DNA of 64,000 nt from Gigaspora rosea (Eukaryota; Glomeromycota; Glomeromycetes; Diversisporales; Gigasporaceae): positions 117,125 through 181,124 of the forward strand of contig QKWP01000127.1 in the NCBI GenBank assembly GCA_003550325.1, given 5' to 3'. The notes below the pieces were generated by a model, which did not search any database, had not been told where the DNA came from, and saw only the letters and a list, made by a program, of their open reading frames with translations. Below, one piece after another: positions 23,414 through 35,519 of the stretch; the stretch's first letter is position 1; each line of letters opens with the position of its first letter. The position numbers and the translations under genes are program-made.

Positions 23414-24756
23414 CTAATCAAGCAAACAGGAATTGTCAAAGAAGGTAAGTTGATCAAGAAATAGAAGATGATGATGTCTAATTTGTTTTTTGAAAGTAGG
23501 ATATTTAGATTCAAGAGAAATTGATTCCTCTTTGTTGGTAAATAGAATATTAAAGTTAGGATTAGTGTTAATAGTCCATTCTAGATGTTTAAAAGGTTGA
23601 ATAATTTTGAAATTAGTTTTATAGGAGTTGGGACCATCTATAGTAGGATTAGGGTGCAAAAAGATGCTAGTAGATGACCAAAGGTTATTTTGGATTTGCT
23701 GGATTCGAATATAAGTTGTAGTACCGAGTAGGTTGTTATCATTTAAGCATTTAATAAAATTAGAGATTTGGTGTTGGAGCTGTATATCCCAAATATTTTT
23801 AATATTATAAAGTTGAGGATGAAGAAGTGTACTAGTAGGAATAGTGTGGCTTAGTTTGGCCTTGTGCTTGACTAGACCTATATGGTGTGAAAGAATCTTG
23901 TTACAAGCTGATCTGTTAATAACAAAATTTTGTATACAATATTCCATAGTAGGAATTATAACAGTATTAATAATATATTGTGCTTGTGTATCAGTAATTT
24001 TTTTAGTTCTGGCAATATTGATAAGCTGAGAAGATTCTGTTATTAATAGACATATTTGCTTTGATTGTTTGTTGTCAAGTGTAAACCAGCATCCAAGAAA
24101 TTTGAAAAGTTGATATGATGGCCATAGTGGAAGTGCATGGTTATTAAAAATAATAGGAGTATAGTTATTTACTTTCAAATTAGTTGATAGAATAGATTTA
24201 GATGGATTAACTTGAGTGTAAAAAGATTTTGCAATATAGATCATTCTGGTAAGTTCAGTTTGTGAAGAGGCTATCCACAAGGTATCATCCATATAGGCCA
24301 GAACAGAGCATTTTGTTTGGATTTTGTCAAATGTCTGATATTTGAGATTAGTTATCCAAGACGTGCCAATTGAGTAACCAGGTGTATTTGTATGAATATG
24401 AGTAATTAAAGGATTATAGTAAATTCTCCAAAGAAGAGGGGTAATAGTTTCACCCTGATCTATATGATTCTGGATCTAATAAGGTGCAGTAAGGCCAAGA
24501 TTAGTGATGACTTGGTTTTGTCTGTCAGTTAGTAAATCTAGAAGGATATTACTTATACTAGATAGTAAATTAAGGTGAGAAAGAGAACGTTTAAAAAGTG
24601 TAAAGTTGACAGAATCATAAGCCTTGCTCTTATCCTGAGACAATAGCCAAATTTCTTTGTAATTACAATTTGCATCTTCAATTAGATTGTTTAGAATATG
24701 AATGGGAATAGAAGTGCTATTGCTTGGAAGTGCAACGTAGTTATAAGGAGATAGTA
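23414..24756 (-). pseudogene. LINE 2 reverse transcriptase catalytic part
   Basis: Contains LLSQDKSKAYDSVNFTLFKR with the first catalytic Asp, then DQGETITPLLWRIYYNPL, and SVLAYMDDTLWIAS with the Asp pair. The long frame 23414-24292 continues through the thumb (for example FKFLGCWFTLDNKQ). A stop precedes IQNHIDQGE. RT activity would copy the element RNA; the split by two insertions makes it inactive. Confidence 0.8.
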
Positions 24757-25483
24757 TCCCTTAGATTGTAGTAGAATACAGGCAAATTTGCCTGCGTTTT
24801 TGCACTTTTTTAGCTCTGATTTACTTTTTTAAAATACTAAAATAATTAAATAAAACTTTGTACAATTATATTTGAAAATAAGGATTACTTTTTTGCAAAA
24901 TTAGTTTTTATATTATAAGAAAATAAATTATAGTTACATATAAGCTGAAAATAGATAATTTTAAGAAAAAATTTTTTTAAAAAATTTTATTAAAATTTTT
25001 CTGCGATCTTATTTAGTTTTAGTTTTAGAACTATAGTTCTTAAGACAATATTGTAGTTTATATAAAGGATGACAACTTTCATTATTGCAACTTTAATGAT
25101 TTACTTGTAAAAATTAAGACTTGTATTAGAAGTAAAAATTTTTTTTATAGACGGGAACATATAAAATTTGAAAAAATCTAAAGAAAAATTTTAATAGTAA
25201 AAATGCCAATACAAGAACTTTAAACATTTATTATATTAAAGTTTTCTAATGATTTTAAAAAAAATTATAACAAAGTTACTAAAACAAAACTCAAAAAATA
25301 TTTTTTACTTAGAAAAGATATGGCTAAAATCAATATTTAAAATTTTATTAAAAATTTTAAAATACGCAGGCAAATTTGTCTGTGTTACAATCTAAGGGAT
25401 AGAAGNACTAAAATCAATATTTAAAATTTTATTAAAAATTTTAAAATATGCAGGCAAATTTGCCTGTGTTACAATCTAAGGGA
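24757..25483. mobile_element. Tc1/mariner-type MITE inside LINE 2
   Basis: Ends TCCCTTAGATTGTA and TACAATCTAAGGGA with TA on both sides; the TIR continues into a palindromic CAGGCAAATTTGCCTG. It splits the LINE RT reading frame between KHTIP and SPYNYVALPSNSTSIPI. The right end is present twice around the single N at 25406, so the true length is probably about 640 bp. Confidence 0.8.
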
Positions 25484-25486
25484 TAG
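25324..25486. repeat. 79-nt direct duplication around an N (assembly join)
   Basis: 25324-25402 and 25408-25486 are the same 79 nt with only two differences, separated by a few bases and the single N of the window (25406). This looks like two contig ends joined without collapsing their overlap, though a real tandem duplication of the MITE end is possible. Confidence 0.8.
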
Positions 25487-25914
25487 TATGTTTTGAGGAA
25501 ACTTGGTTAAGTCTATTGGTAAGAATTTTTGTATAAAGTTTTTGGATGTGTTCAATAAGACTAATAGGTCTTGTAAGATTTAAATTACCCTCAAAAGTGT
25601 TATTTTTTGGAATAGAAAAAATTCTTCTCATATCGGTCGATTTATGGAATTGGACCTTAATTTAGTCCCCAAAATATTCAATGATCTGCAAAAAGTCACA
25701 TGTTGATTGGATGTAAATAAAAACATACCCCAAAATCACATGTCAAATTTGTGGTCTCTTCTAGAGAATATAGTAAAACCCATGAGCCTACCTTAAAACC
25801 CATGAGTTTTTTTAGAAAGAATCAAATTTAATAAAAAGTAAGAGAAGTTAATTTAAATTAAAAGTTGTTTTTTAAATTTTTTAAAAATTTACTTTACAAA
25901 GTTTAACTTTTTAG

Positions 25915-26135
25915 TTTGTTTAGATCTCACAATGCAAACTTAGCTTTTGTTTAGATCTTGCAGCACATATTTAGTTTTGTTTAGATCTTGCAACATATAT
26001 TTAGTTTGGGCTTCATTTAGTATTAGCAATTTGGTATTTAGCTTGGGTTTCATGATATATATTTAGTATGAGTTTCATAGTATATATTTACTTGGGTTTC
26101 GCGATACATATTTAGCTTGGGTTTGGGTTAGCGTT
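25915..26135. repeat. tandem repeat, about 31-33-bp unit
   Basis: About six degenerate copies of a unit such as TATATTTAGTTTGGGTTTC or TTTAGATCTTGCAACATATA within the element nested in LINE 2. Confidence 0.65.
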
Positions 26136-26689
26136 ATATATTTTAATTACAGGTTATTGTATCTAAACTAGATACTGGACACGACGGTTTTGTTATTATT
26201 ACTTTGTCTATTTTCTATTTTCTATTAAACTATTATTGTACTACACATATTACATTATATTAATTATATTAATTTATATAAAAAAAAATAAATGAGTAAA
26301 GCTTTCGAATGTTTAAAACTTTTTCATTTTTTTATTATTAAATTTTTTAATATGGAATATACAACTTCTTGCTCGTGAAATCTTTGATCAAATATTAAAC
26401 GTTTATTTGTCAAAGAAAAAAAATTCTATAATAGATCAAAAATAAATATAATTAATATTTAACTGCACCAGATTTAGTTAGGCTCAATTAACTTAAATAG
26501 GATCCCGTGAAACTGTTCAAAAAAATTAGCTCATATGGATTCAAATTTTTATTAAAAAAAGAAATTTGTATGACAAAAAATTCTTTATTTATTAAAAAAA
26601 ATTGTATTTAACCACTAACTACCATAAAACTGCCATATAAACGACCCACATATCAGACCCCTATAAATTAGACCTAACCAATATACAAG

Positions 26690-27430
26690 AAGCAAAACCT
26701 AAACGCCATACGCGATAATAGCACAATTCACCAAGTTCCAACAACGAAGCTGAGAAGACAACATACAACTTACCAAAGCACCAACGATAAAGCCGATATG
26801 ACAACACATAGCTCATCAAGGCACCAACGACAAAGCCGAAACGACAAACACACAGCTTGCTAAGGCACCAACCAAAGCCGAAATGACAACACACAGCTCA
26901 CCAAGACACCAACGACAAAGCCAAACAACAACACACAGCTCACCAAGGTACCAACGTCGAGAAGCTGAAACGACAACATACTACGACTTACCAAGGCACT
27001 AATGACAAAGCCGTAATGACTATACGAAGCTGACTTCGCCAACTGAGACCACTACTACCAACATGAAAGAAGACTTAAGACTTTACTACCAACATAAAAG
27101 AAGCAAAACCTAAGCAATATACTTGATAACTATACAATTTACCAAAGCATCAACAAAAAAATAATACACAGCTTACCAAAACACTAACAACGAAGCCAAA
27201 ATGAAATAAAATTTACTAAGGCACCAAAATGAAGCTGAAGCGATGATATACAACTCACCAAGGCATCAAAAACAAGAAGCCAAAACACACAATCACCAAG
27301 GGCACCAACGACGAAGCTATAACCATACAATTCACCAAGGCACCAATGACGAAGCCGAAATGACAATTCACCAAGGCACCAATGACGAAGCCGAGTAATG
27401 ACAACAACACCGAATTCAAGCAACGGCTCT
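26690..27430. repeat. minisatellite, about 43-bp unit
   Basis: Many degenerate copies of a unit built around CACCAAGGCACCAACGAC followed by AAAGCCGAAATGACAACACA. Base composition is clearly richer in C and G than its surroundings. Because the spacing is not a clean multiple of three, the minus-strand frames rich in Leu, Cys and Val are probably not real proteins. Confidence 0.75.
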
Positions 27431-27598
27431 AGTAACAACGATACTAACAAGACTAATAAAAAAAAAATCACCTGATTTAATCAGTTGATAATCACTATTT
27501 TATGTATTATGTCATACAGTATAATATATATATGCAGATCATTATATATATTATTTGAACCCCAAAATTTTTAGAGTATTCCAAAGATCAACTGATAT

Positions 27599-28440
27599 GT
27601 ATGTTTTTATAGCTTAGGAATACGATTTTCAGAAAAGCATCGGTTAAACAAAGCAGTAAGTGTAGTAATACTATGAGAACCAAGGTGTTTGATTATTTCA
27701 TAGCTAATTCCTGTAGGACTACAGGCTTTGCCATTGGGAAGTTTAGAGATTGTTTGAAGAACTTCTTCTTCTGTAATAAGGACAGTAAGAGAGGTATACC
27801 AGGCAGTATTGATATGAGGAAGAGGCTGATAATCTTGATACCAAAAATTGTCAAAGTGAGTTTGGTTAATAGGTTTGTGAGCAGTCCAATCGTGGTAATA
27901 TGATTTGATATGCTGTTTGATTAAGCTAGATTCTGTGACAAGTTGATTATTGAGTTTAATATTCAAAAAGTGTATAGGAGGTTGGTACCGATCAAGAATG
28001 CTGTTAATAGCTTGTTTAGGTTTGGAAGTTAGAGTTTCACATCATTTTTCAGAAGCATGATTAATTTGTTGTCAGAGAAGAAAAGAGTATTCTAACTGGT
28101 ATGCATGATAGACTTGTTTTCAGACTTTATAGACATGTTGAAGCCAGGATTGAGTACTAGCAGTATCAAGTGATAAAAGAGGATCCAGATTGGCTTTAGT
28201 GTAGGAATTAATGGAAAGAATATGTGAGTTAATATGTGAAAGGTATAATTTTGAAGTATTTTTAATCTTTTAATAAGGTGGCCAAGTTTTTTGAGTCCAG
28301 TATAAAGAGCAATACAGTGTAGTGTATATATTTATAGTTATAGCTATGTTTGCGAGATATTTTGTTTGGAATTAATTAGATTGCTGCTTGTAGAATAGAA
28401 TGCTAAATTTTGTGCCAAGTAGTGTCAATATTTTCTCATG
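27599..28440 (-). pseudogene. LINE 2 linker and N-terminal RT segment
   Basis: The frame 27607-27966 reads LITEEEVLQTISKLPNGKAC followed by SPTGISYEIIKHLG, a common start of LINE RT domains, and ends at RIPKL plus a stop. Upstream sequence to 28440 is the linker with several stops. Immediately downstream, the LINE is cut by the element at 25633-27595 and resumes with IFSIPKNNTFEGNLNLTRPI at 25632-25484. Confidence 0.7.
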
Positions 28441-28549
28441 AGTATTTACAGAATAGGGTATATTGTGCTGCAAAAATAGCTGGATAATACACTCTGAGAA
28501 CTCTGTCCACTGGTCTGTTGACATAAATTTGTAATTAAAAATTCTTCAA

Positions 28550-29290
28550 CTAATACCAGTATGCATTGGAAATGTTCAGGAAGAAAAAAGAATAGAATAA
28601 TCACTAAGAGTACTAGTCTGACTATTATCAAGGTCATATGAAAAAATAAATTGTATGTTGAATGAATCTGTCCATATATAGTCAATTCTACTATGCGCCA
28701 GGTTGTTTGACCAAGTATAATGTGTATTGTTAAAATGGGTGCCTATGTTAAACATGTTTGTATGATATGGAAAGTTGATAAATTTATATTTGGAAGAAGA
28801 AGAGCTTATAGTATTGTCCTGTGTATTAAAGTTCCCAAGAATAATAGGATGAATATTTAGTTGTCGAGCTTGTAAAATCCAGTTAATAACAGTGTTCTGA
28901 GTATTATTTCTTTTGATAGTATCAGTTGAAGATAAAGAAACAGAAATAACTCGTAACTTGATATTGCTTTTAAAGAAAAGGTCAATTGCAATTGCACTTC
29001 CTGGGTGTGTATGACAGCTATGAACATGAGGTTTGAGATAGTTACAGATTATAATGTAGTATCTTCTATTGAACTATTAGCATTAGCCCAATAATATATA
29101 TACAAATTGTTGTTACAAAATGGGAGTTTGGTTTTGTGTAAAATTTTGGTTTCTGTAATACAAGCAATAGAAATATTGTGGTTAATGCAATAATCTTGCC
29201 ATATTTGTCTCTTAGAAACTGAGTTAAAACCTCTAATATTGTGGGTAGTGATATTAATATGTAAGTCATGAGTAGGTTGAGAGTTTGAAA
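28550..29290 (-). pseudogene. LINE 2 endonuclease domain
   Basis: Shows ITTHNIRGFNSVSKRQIWQD, then ISIACITETKI, a segment HTHPGSAIAIDLFFKSN, IILGNFNTQDN (usually GDFN), SRIDYIWTDSF and LSDYSILF (usually SDH). This is the APE-type endonuclease fold that nicks the target. Frameshifts separate the pieces, and two catalytic motifs carry substitutions. Confidence 0.75.
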
Positions 29291-29476
29291 ATATTAAAAT
29301 GTTGTTATTTGTAATTTGTGAACTGTTATAAGATAATAAAGTAAGGGAAGATGTAAGATCAAAGAAGTCATCAATAAAAGCTAGTAATTAGAAATTGTTA
29401 TTATTGCTAGAGTTTGGGTTAAAACTAGTATGTGAAATATATGCAGGTTCTCAAAGGGTGAGAAGAAGTGATCTGG

Positions 29477-29926
29477 CTAGAAGTCTTTATATGGTAGGTA
29501 AATATGTGCCTCCATAAAGTAATAACTAATTTGTGGATGAGGTTTTATAGAGATCCTAATATATTGGTTGCTATAGTGCATTGGGTAGTTTTCTTGTATA
29601 TATTCTAAAAATGAGCCTACAGTTTGTAGTGAGGGAAGGGTTTGTAATCTGTGGTAATCAAGAAATTTGTTATAACATGCTTGTGGATCATATTCTTCAG
29701 AGATATCTGAGTATAGGTTTGTAGAAGTTTCTTCTAGTAAAGAAATTGTATTTAGATTAGTGCTAGTATTGTCAATATCATCTGGTAGTAGTTCATCATC
29801 AGGATAAATCAGCATTAGATTGTTGTTAAGATTAGAAATTAATATCTCAGAGGGGGATGATGAAATGGGATCTGAGATATTTGGTGTATTATCTTCTATA
29901 GCGATCACTGTATACCCAGCTTGCAC
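29477..29926 (-). pseudogene. LINE 2 upstream open frame (possible ORF1 product)
   Basis: A 149-residue frame starting MQAGYTVIAIEDNT, acidic and Ser/Asn-rich, ending HIYLPYKDF. It lies at the 5' end of the element and upstream of the endonuclease. No RRM or zinc knuckle is visible. It may be the end of ORF1 or the N-terminus of ORF2. Confidence 0.45.
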
Positions 29927-30009
29927 AGCTCCGCAAAATTCAGAAGTTCTCTGGTTAGTTGTTAGAAGACCATCATTATCTAAATTTTCTGGGTAATAAC
30001 TCTAGTTAT

Positions 30010-32454
30010 ATCTGCTACGCATTAAAAAACTATTTATTATTTTTAACAATTTTGATTTTTAATATATTTTTATATTATTATATCAATTATTATAAAACGC
30101 ACTTATGGTGTTTTATCACTATAGGTAAATTAGATTTACAAATTTGTATAACAAAAACAAAAATAAACTTTTATAAAACAAAAAATAAATTTTTATTACC
30201 TTAGGGTTAGGGTGAGACCTGGAATGGGGCAGAGGGCATAGTTTATACCAAAATTTAGCAAGGAATTTTTTTTATTAGAGCCCCAAAGGTAGTTTCATAA
30301 GCAAACTTTAGAAATATGAATGTTTTTTTAAAAAATAAACAAAAAAACCAAAATTTTATGTTACACCTGATCTTAAATTTTGATTGGCTATTCTAATAGT
30401 TTTGTGTAACATGGTGTAAAACACCATAGGTGCATTTTAGTAAAACGCATTATATTATATTATCAGTTTTACTAAATCTTACCACTGGTGCTCAATACCA
30501 TAAAATTTTTGTTGTTTTGTTTTTTTTTTAAAAAAATGCCTTCTAACTCAAAATTTTATCTATGAAACCACTTTTTTTTAAAAAAAAACCTTCTTGTGAA
30601 ATTTTACTATATACTATGCCTCACTCTAATCCTAACTATTAATTCTAACTCAACATTTATCAACTTTAACTTTTGTTATTTTTTTTTTGTTTATTTTTTT
30701 GATATTGATTTTTACATTATACCGCATACTAGTGGTATGATTTAGTCCTACTATTATATTATTATATTATTATATTATATTTTTATATTATTATTTTCTA
30801 TATTATATTATTATATTCTATTTTTATATTATTAATAAAATTAAATAAAAAATATTTGTTTATAAAATATATGAATTTGAGTAAAAATTTATTTGTAACT
30901 GTAGTTACAGTTTTGAGCCAATCAAATTATTAAATTAGGTATGACAAAAAATTTAAAAAATTACAAATCACAATAACTTCAAATTGTGCCTATGGAACCA
31001 ATATTTTTTTCTAGCTAAAAATGCTTATTAAGGTGTTTTATTATATAATAAACCTTCTTCTAACTCTAAATCTAACCCTAACTCTAATCTGGTTACTGTC
31101 ACTACCAGTGACAAGCACATATAAATTTATATAGTATTTGTAGTCAATCATTATTTATTGGACTTAATTAGGCATCGCACACTGTGATGTGCTTGTATAT
31201 CACACCAAACGATTTAACAATTAAATTTGAAGATCAGGTGTAATATGAAAAATTTCTTTATGTAACAAAATAAAGAAATTTTTCGAAAATTTGTAATATC
31301 AAAAAATTTCATCTACTTAACCACCTTTCATGCTCTAACAAAAAAAATTCCTTGCAAAATTTTGGTATATACCATTATTTACTTTAACTTTTAACACTAA
31401 CCCTTAATTTTACCCTTACCCTAACCTTATATTAATTAAATTTTTTTTATATAGAAATTGATCTACAAATTATGTTTACATATTGTGTGCGATGAATTAG
31501 CATATCGCAGAGTGCGTTGCATATATTTATCCTTATTTATTAGCTAAATTAAGTTAATAATTAAAAATTAGCTTAGCTAGCTAAGTTAGAGTCAATCTTT
31601 CTAAGTCAAGCTTTAGAAGTTATTAGAAATTTCTTAGATTTTTTCTTTACCTTGCTTATATTTTATATTCATCAATTTTTTTAGAGTTTTACAGATCCTA
31701 ATAAGTGAATATAATATCTAATATTAATAGCTGAACCAGTCTAAATTTGATTAATTACTGCAATTTTTAATATAATCTAATATAAAAATTAACTAAGTCA
31801 ACTTTTTAAAAAAGTTAGCTAATTAAATTGGCTAAGCAATAAAAAATCAACTAATACAAATTGGTTACAAATACTTACTTTATATAAAAATTTTTTACAG
31901 GTTTTTTTTAACCAGTATTTTTTTATATAACAGGTACATGTAATGGTAAATTAAAATTTCTATTTTAAATACTAGTCAGAACCATAGTAAAAATTTTTAA
32001 AAACATGAATTTAGAGAGATTATGCATTTAGAGAGATAAAAATTTATAAGTGCTAAGATGTCGTACCTAATTCCATGGATTTTTATTTGTCACATATAAA
32101 TGTTCATCAAAAGGTTGTATTTATTTATAAAATTTAATATATAAAATATACAATCAATTTATTATTAAACTGTAAAATTTTTTTATACATTATATACTAA
32201 AATTTTTTTTAATAATAAAAGTTACAACCTGTATAATTTATGATAATTTTAAAGCCATGTGTCTAATTCTGTGAATATATAATGAACTTGATTTTTTGAT
32301 AAGTAAATTGACAAAGTTTGCTAAGTAATATGTTCATTACACTAAATTATATATAATATAAAATTTTTTACAGGATTTGGACAAGATTTTATTAATAGAC
32401 TTGGCTACTTAAATGTATAGTATGTATAAAAAATTAATTTTTTTCCCATGGACC
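30010..32454. other. AT-rich DNA with a probable TIR element at about 30202-31428
   Basis: No gene recognised. TTAGGGTTAGGGTGAGACC at about 30202 and its degenerate inverse near 31400-31428 enclose matching inner segments (TATACCAAAATTTAGCAAGG and its inverse near 31345-31375), so a 1.2-kb foldback or TIR element is likely. The TTAGGG motifs are only part of these ends, not a telomere array. A Tigger-like inverted end lies near 32015. Confidence 0.45.
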
Positions 32455-32780
32455 ACGTATCTTGGGACCCTGTAATTCAATTTTGATAATTTTGGTACTA
32501 TTCGAATTGTCTCACTGAGACAATTCAAATGATACCTAAATTATCCAAATTGACCGCAGCTTCACAAGATATACAATCCACAGAAATAAATTTGATCACA
32601 AAAAACACTATATCTCTGGATCCTGTAATTCAATTTGGATTATTTTAGCACTATTAGATTTATCTTAGTGAGACAATTTAAATGATACCAAAATTATTCA
32701 AATTGGATCACAGGATCATGAAATACACAATCCCATAAAAATATATTTGATCTCAAAAAAATAATAAATATATCGTTTAT
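32455..32780. repeat. two tandem palindromic units of about 165 bp
   Basis: Unit 1 (32455-32600) and unit 2 (32615-32780) share CCTGTAATTCAATTT, GAGACAATT and AATGATACC. Each unit is itself an inverted repeat, for instance GAATTGTCTCACTGAGACAATTC in unit 1 as a near-perfect palindrome. No coding capacity. Confidence 0.65.
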
Positions 32781-33468
32781 CTCAGGATTAGTGTTCTGTA
32801 TGATTCGAACCAGGCAGGTATTTTTGAATATCAAAAAAAAAATGTAGATGCACAATCGAATTACAAGTATGAAATTGAATTTAATAAGTGAATACTTTCA
32901 GAAAAAAACTACTTCAGGTTTCAAGTTTATTTTTTAATAAACTTGAAGCCCATAGAGCATTGGGAGATAACTAGTAATTTGTGTTTTAAAATATGGCAAA
33001 TAGTATCCTTTTATGCATTGTTATCCTATGCTGCTTGAAACGAATTAACTATATTTGCAACACAATAGGAGCATATGATTTTGTCATAACCGTAACTTGC
33101 TGAATTCCTTTATCATTCAAATAAAAAGCACAATTGACAAATAAATACATTAATGCAATTCAAATTTACGTCTTTATTCAAACTGTTAATTTAAACACAA
33201 AAAATACAATTTATTTAATATATACAAAGCATTAATTATCATAACTTTCAGAAGTAAGATTCAAATCATAGCCCAAAGGGTTTATTTAATAAAATTGTTA
33301 TTTTGCAGAAACTAGTAATGGGCATGTTATAAAATAGAAATGAACAAATTCTAAAAATAAATAACATGTTAATAAAGTGCTTATAGAAGAGCAAAAATGC
33401 GAACAAAAAAAACTCAACATTTAGTAGTTTTATAGCAATTAGTATTGCGAAGTGTTATAGACAATATA

Positions 33469-34399
33469 TGTAGGTTGGATGAAAAGTCTTGTCAGTTAAT
33501 TAATATCTTGATCAATTTTAAAGATACGGTTTTAATCTTTATATATATAAATATAGTGGTTACAATAAATATGTAAAAAAAATTTTAAGTATTTTTATCA
33601 GTTAGTTTTTAAAATATTGAATTTTTAATTTATTATATAAAAAATATTGCAAATTTTTTTATATAAAAATTAATTAAACTTTATCTTATTAAGTATATAT
33701 AAAAAAAATTTAAAAATTTAATTAATTTTTCTAAAAATTTAGCTAATACTAAAATCAGTTATGTAGTTTTTAAATATATAATTTATTTTTAAATTAACAT
33801 ATTAAAATTTAAAAAATTTACAATTTAAAATTTTTCTTTGTTTAATTAGATTTAGCGAAGCTATAGTTTTTTTATTTTTTAATATTTTTATAAATTTTAT
33901 AAATAATAATAATAATTTTGCAATTATTTTTATTTATAACTATTCTATTTTCAATAAAATTATTAAATTTATTTAAAACAACCAAAAATTAAAAATTGTT
34001 ATATAGATAAATTTTATTACTAAATTTAGTAAATTAATTACTATATATAGTAAAATATTTAATTTATAATAAAATTACTTCAAATAATTATAAATAAAAT
34101 TTATTTATATAATTTTAATTATATAAATATAGTTCATGATTTTGGTTATATAATTTTTTTATTATATAAAAATTTTTAATATAAATGACTTAATTTAAAT
34201 TTTTATAATAATAAATTTCAATTGGTTAAATTAATAAATTTAAAAACCAATTTTTTCAACAACTATCTAATTAAAATTTATTAAATTTTTTTTATAAATT
34301 CATTATAACCACTATTTTAATATATATAAAATTTAAAATTGTATATTTAAAAATGATCAAGTTATTGATCTACTGACAAAACTTTTCATCCAACCCACG
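33469..34399. mobile_element. mariner-like nonautonomous element, TA flanks
   Basis: Ends TGTAGGTTGGATGAAAAGT and (inverted) CGTGGGTTGGATGAAAAGT, followed by TYTTGTCAGT; TA on both sides. GGATGAAAAG.TTTGTCAG is typical of Tc1/mariner-like ends. The 931-bp interior is extremely AT-rich and has no open frame. Confidence 0.8.
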
Positions 34400-34616
34400 T
34401 ATAAGCCATCAAGTAATGATAGAATAATTAGAAAATGCATAAAATAAAGAATTAATAAGTATTTAGAAAAAACATTTGTGAAAATAATAAATACTTACAC
34501 TATTACCATGTTGATAAAAATAAAAAAAAAAAAAAAAAAAGAATTTAATAATTTATTCAGTTAAGATAAGCATACTTCTTTTTTAATTTTTAACAGCTGC
34601 TCTGTCTTATTTAATA

Positions 34617-34775
34617 TGCCAGAAGTGCATCAAGTATGACCCAGGTTTACATGAGGAGGGCACCTTCCTGCATTAACAATACAAAGAAACATTCCAATTA
34701 TATTATATAATTGGATTTGTATTCTCAACGCACTCCTCATGTAAATCCGGATTACACTTGATGCATTAGGGCAGC
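34617..34775. mobile_element. 159-bp foldback MITE, TA flanks
   Basis: TGCATCAAGTATGACC with GGTTTACATGAGGAG on the left pairs with its inverse (CTCCTCATGTAAATCC, ACACTTGATGCA) on the right; TA lies on both outer sides. Inverted similarity may reach further out (34578-34805). Confidence 0.65.
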
Positions 34776-34866
34776 TATAAAAATTAAAAAACCCTTTGCT
34801 GTTAAGATATAAAAGCTTGAAAAGAAAAGTTGATACGAATACTTTATATATTTAATTGGCTAATTC

Positions 34867-35234
34867 TCTTTACCATGATCTAAGGCACATTGCTGCCTGT
34901 ACTGATTTTTCATCCAATTGATTTCGCTTGTTAGTTAATATATCACCACTAATGCTAAATGCCTGCTTGCTTGGAACACTTGTAGCAGGTATTGAGAGAC
35001 AATCTCTAGCAAACTTTGCGAGATTTTTTGGATAACTGCTTTCATTTATCCACCACCATTCTAAGATGTCTGTATGTTGATCTACAATTGGTGTCATTAG
35101 GTATGTGTCAAACTAGCTTTGTGGTTCTGTACGCATTCGTTTGTAGATTTGTGATATTATACTTTGAGAAGGTTCTGCTATTGTATTTGCTGTTTCTTGA
35201 TTAGGAGGAGGTGGTGCATGTTCATCTTGTATTT
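34867..35234 (-). pseudogene. hAT transposase, C-terminal dimerisation domain
   Basis: Reads DILEWWWINESSYPKNLAKF followed by ARDCLSIPATSVPSKQAFS and GDILTNKRNQLDEKSV..MCLRSW, the hATC dimerisation signature (W-W, A.DCLSIPATS.PS..FS). A TAG interrupts the frame just upstream. The domain holds transposase subunits together. The gene is cut upstream by the TTAA element at 35243. Confidence 0.85.
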
Positions 35235-35519
35235 ATCTTTAATTGATGATCCGCCAGTCAACAGATGCATGATCATAGTATAACGTGACACAAATTACTA
35301 TGTAAATCACTTATAGACGAAATGCCATGAACACCCAAGGAAAATTATTTTTTTTACTAAGTTAATGAGTTATGTCGACTAATTGAAAGTTGTAGAGCTC
35401 GTCGAGACACATCTAACGGTGGTTAGATTATCAAAATCGGCTGATAGATACAGAGATATCGTCAAAAAACGATTGGATGACTATGTAAAATTCTATGTAA
35501 ACAAACATTTGTTTTTTAT

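Larger units (their letters stand above)
25633..27595. mobile_element. 1.96-kb TIR element inside LINE 2, carrying two tandem arrays
   Basis: Ends TCGGTCGATTTATGGAAT and (inverted) TCAGTTGATCTTTGGAAT are flanked by TA on both sides; inverted similarity continues for about 70 bp to AATGATCTGCA. The LINE RT reading stops at one side and resumes at the other, confirming an insertion. Inside are two tandem arrays (25915-26135 and 26690-27430). Open frames on the minus strand follow the arrays and look incidental. Confidence 0.65.
21311..29994 (-). mobile_element. Second LINE, complete ends, 15-bp TSD, with nested insertions
   Basis: An 8.7-kb minus-strand LINE. It is flanked by a perfect 15-bp duplication AATAACTCTAGTTAT (21296-21310 and 29995-30009). 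Its A-tail appears as eight T at 21311-21318. Domains in element order: a possible ORF1 product, endonuclease, RT, RNase H and a Cys motif, the order of I-clade LINEs. It differs in sequence from the LINE at 8100-15388, so it is another family. Two DNA elements (24757-25483 and 25633-27595) split the RT. Without them the LINE would be about 6 kb. Confidence 0.85.

Noticed and set aside
26661-27471. Minus-strand Leu/Cys/Val-rich frames as membrane proteins
   Set aside because: They follow a tandem repeat of about 43 bp that is not in a constant frame; the apparent hydrophobicity is a composition effect.
30202-30225. TTAGGG repeats as a telomere or interstitial telomere
   Set aside because: Only two adjacent motifs, and they form part of a longer inverted repeat with about 31400-31428.
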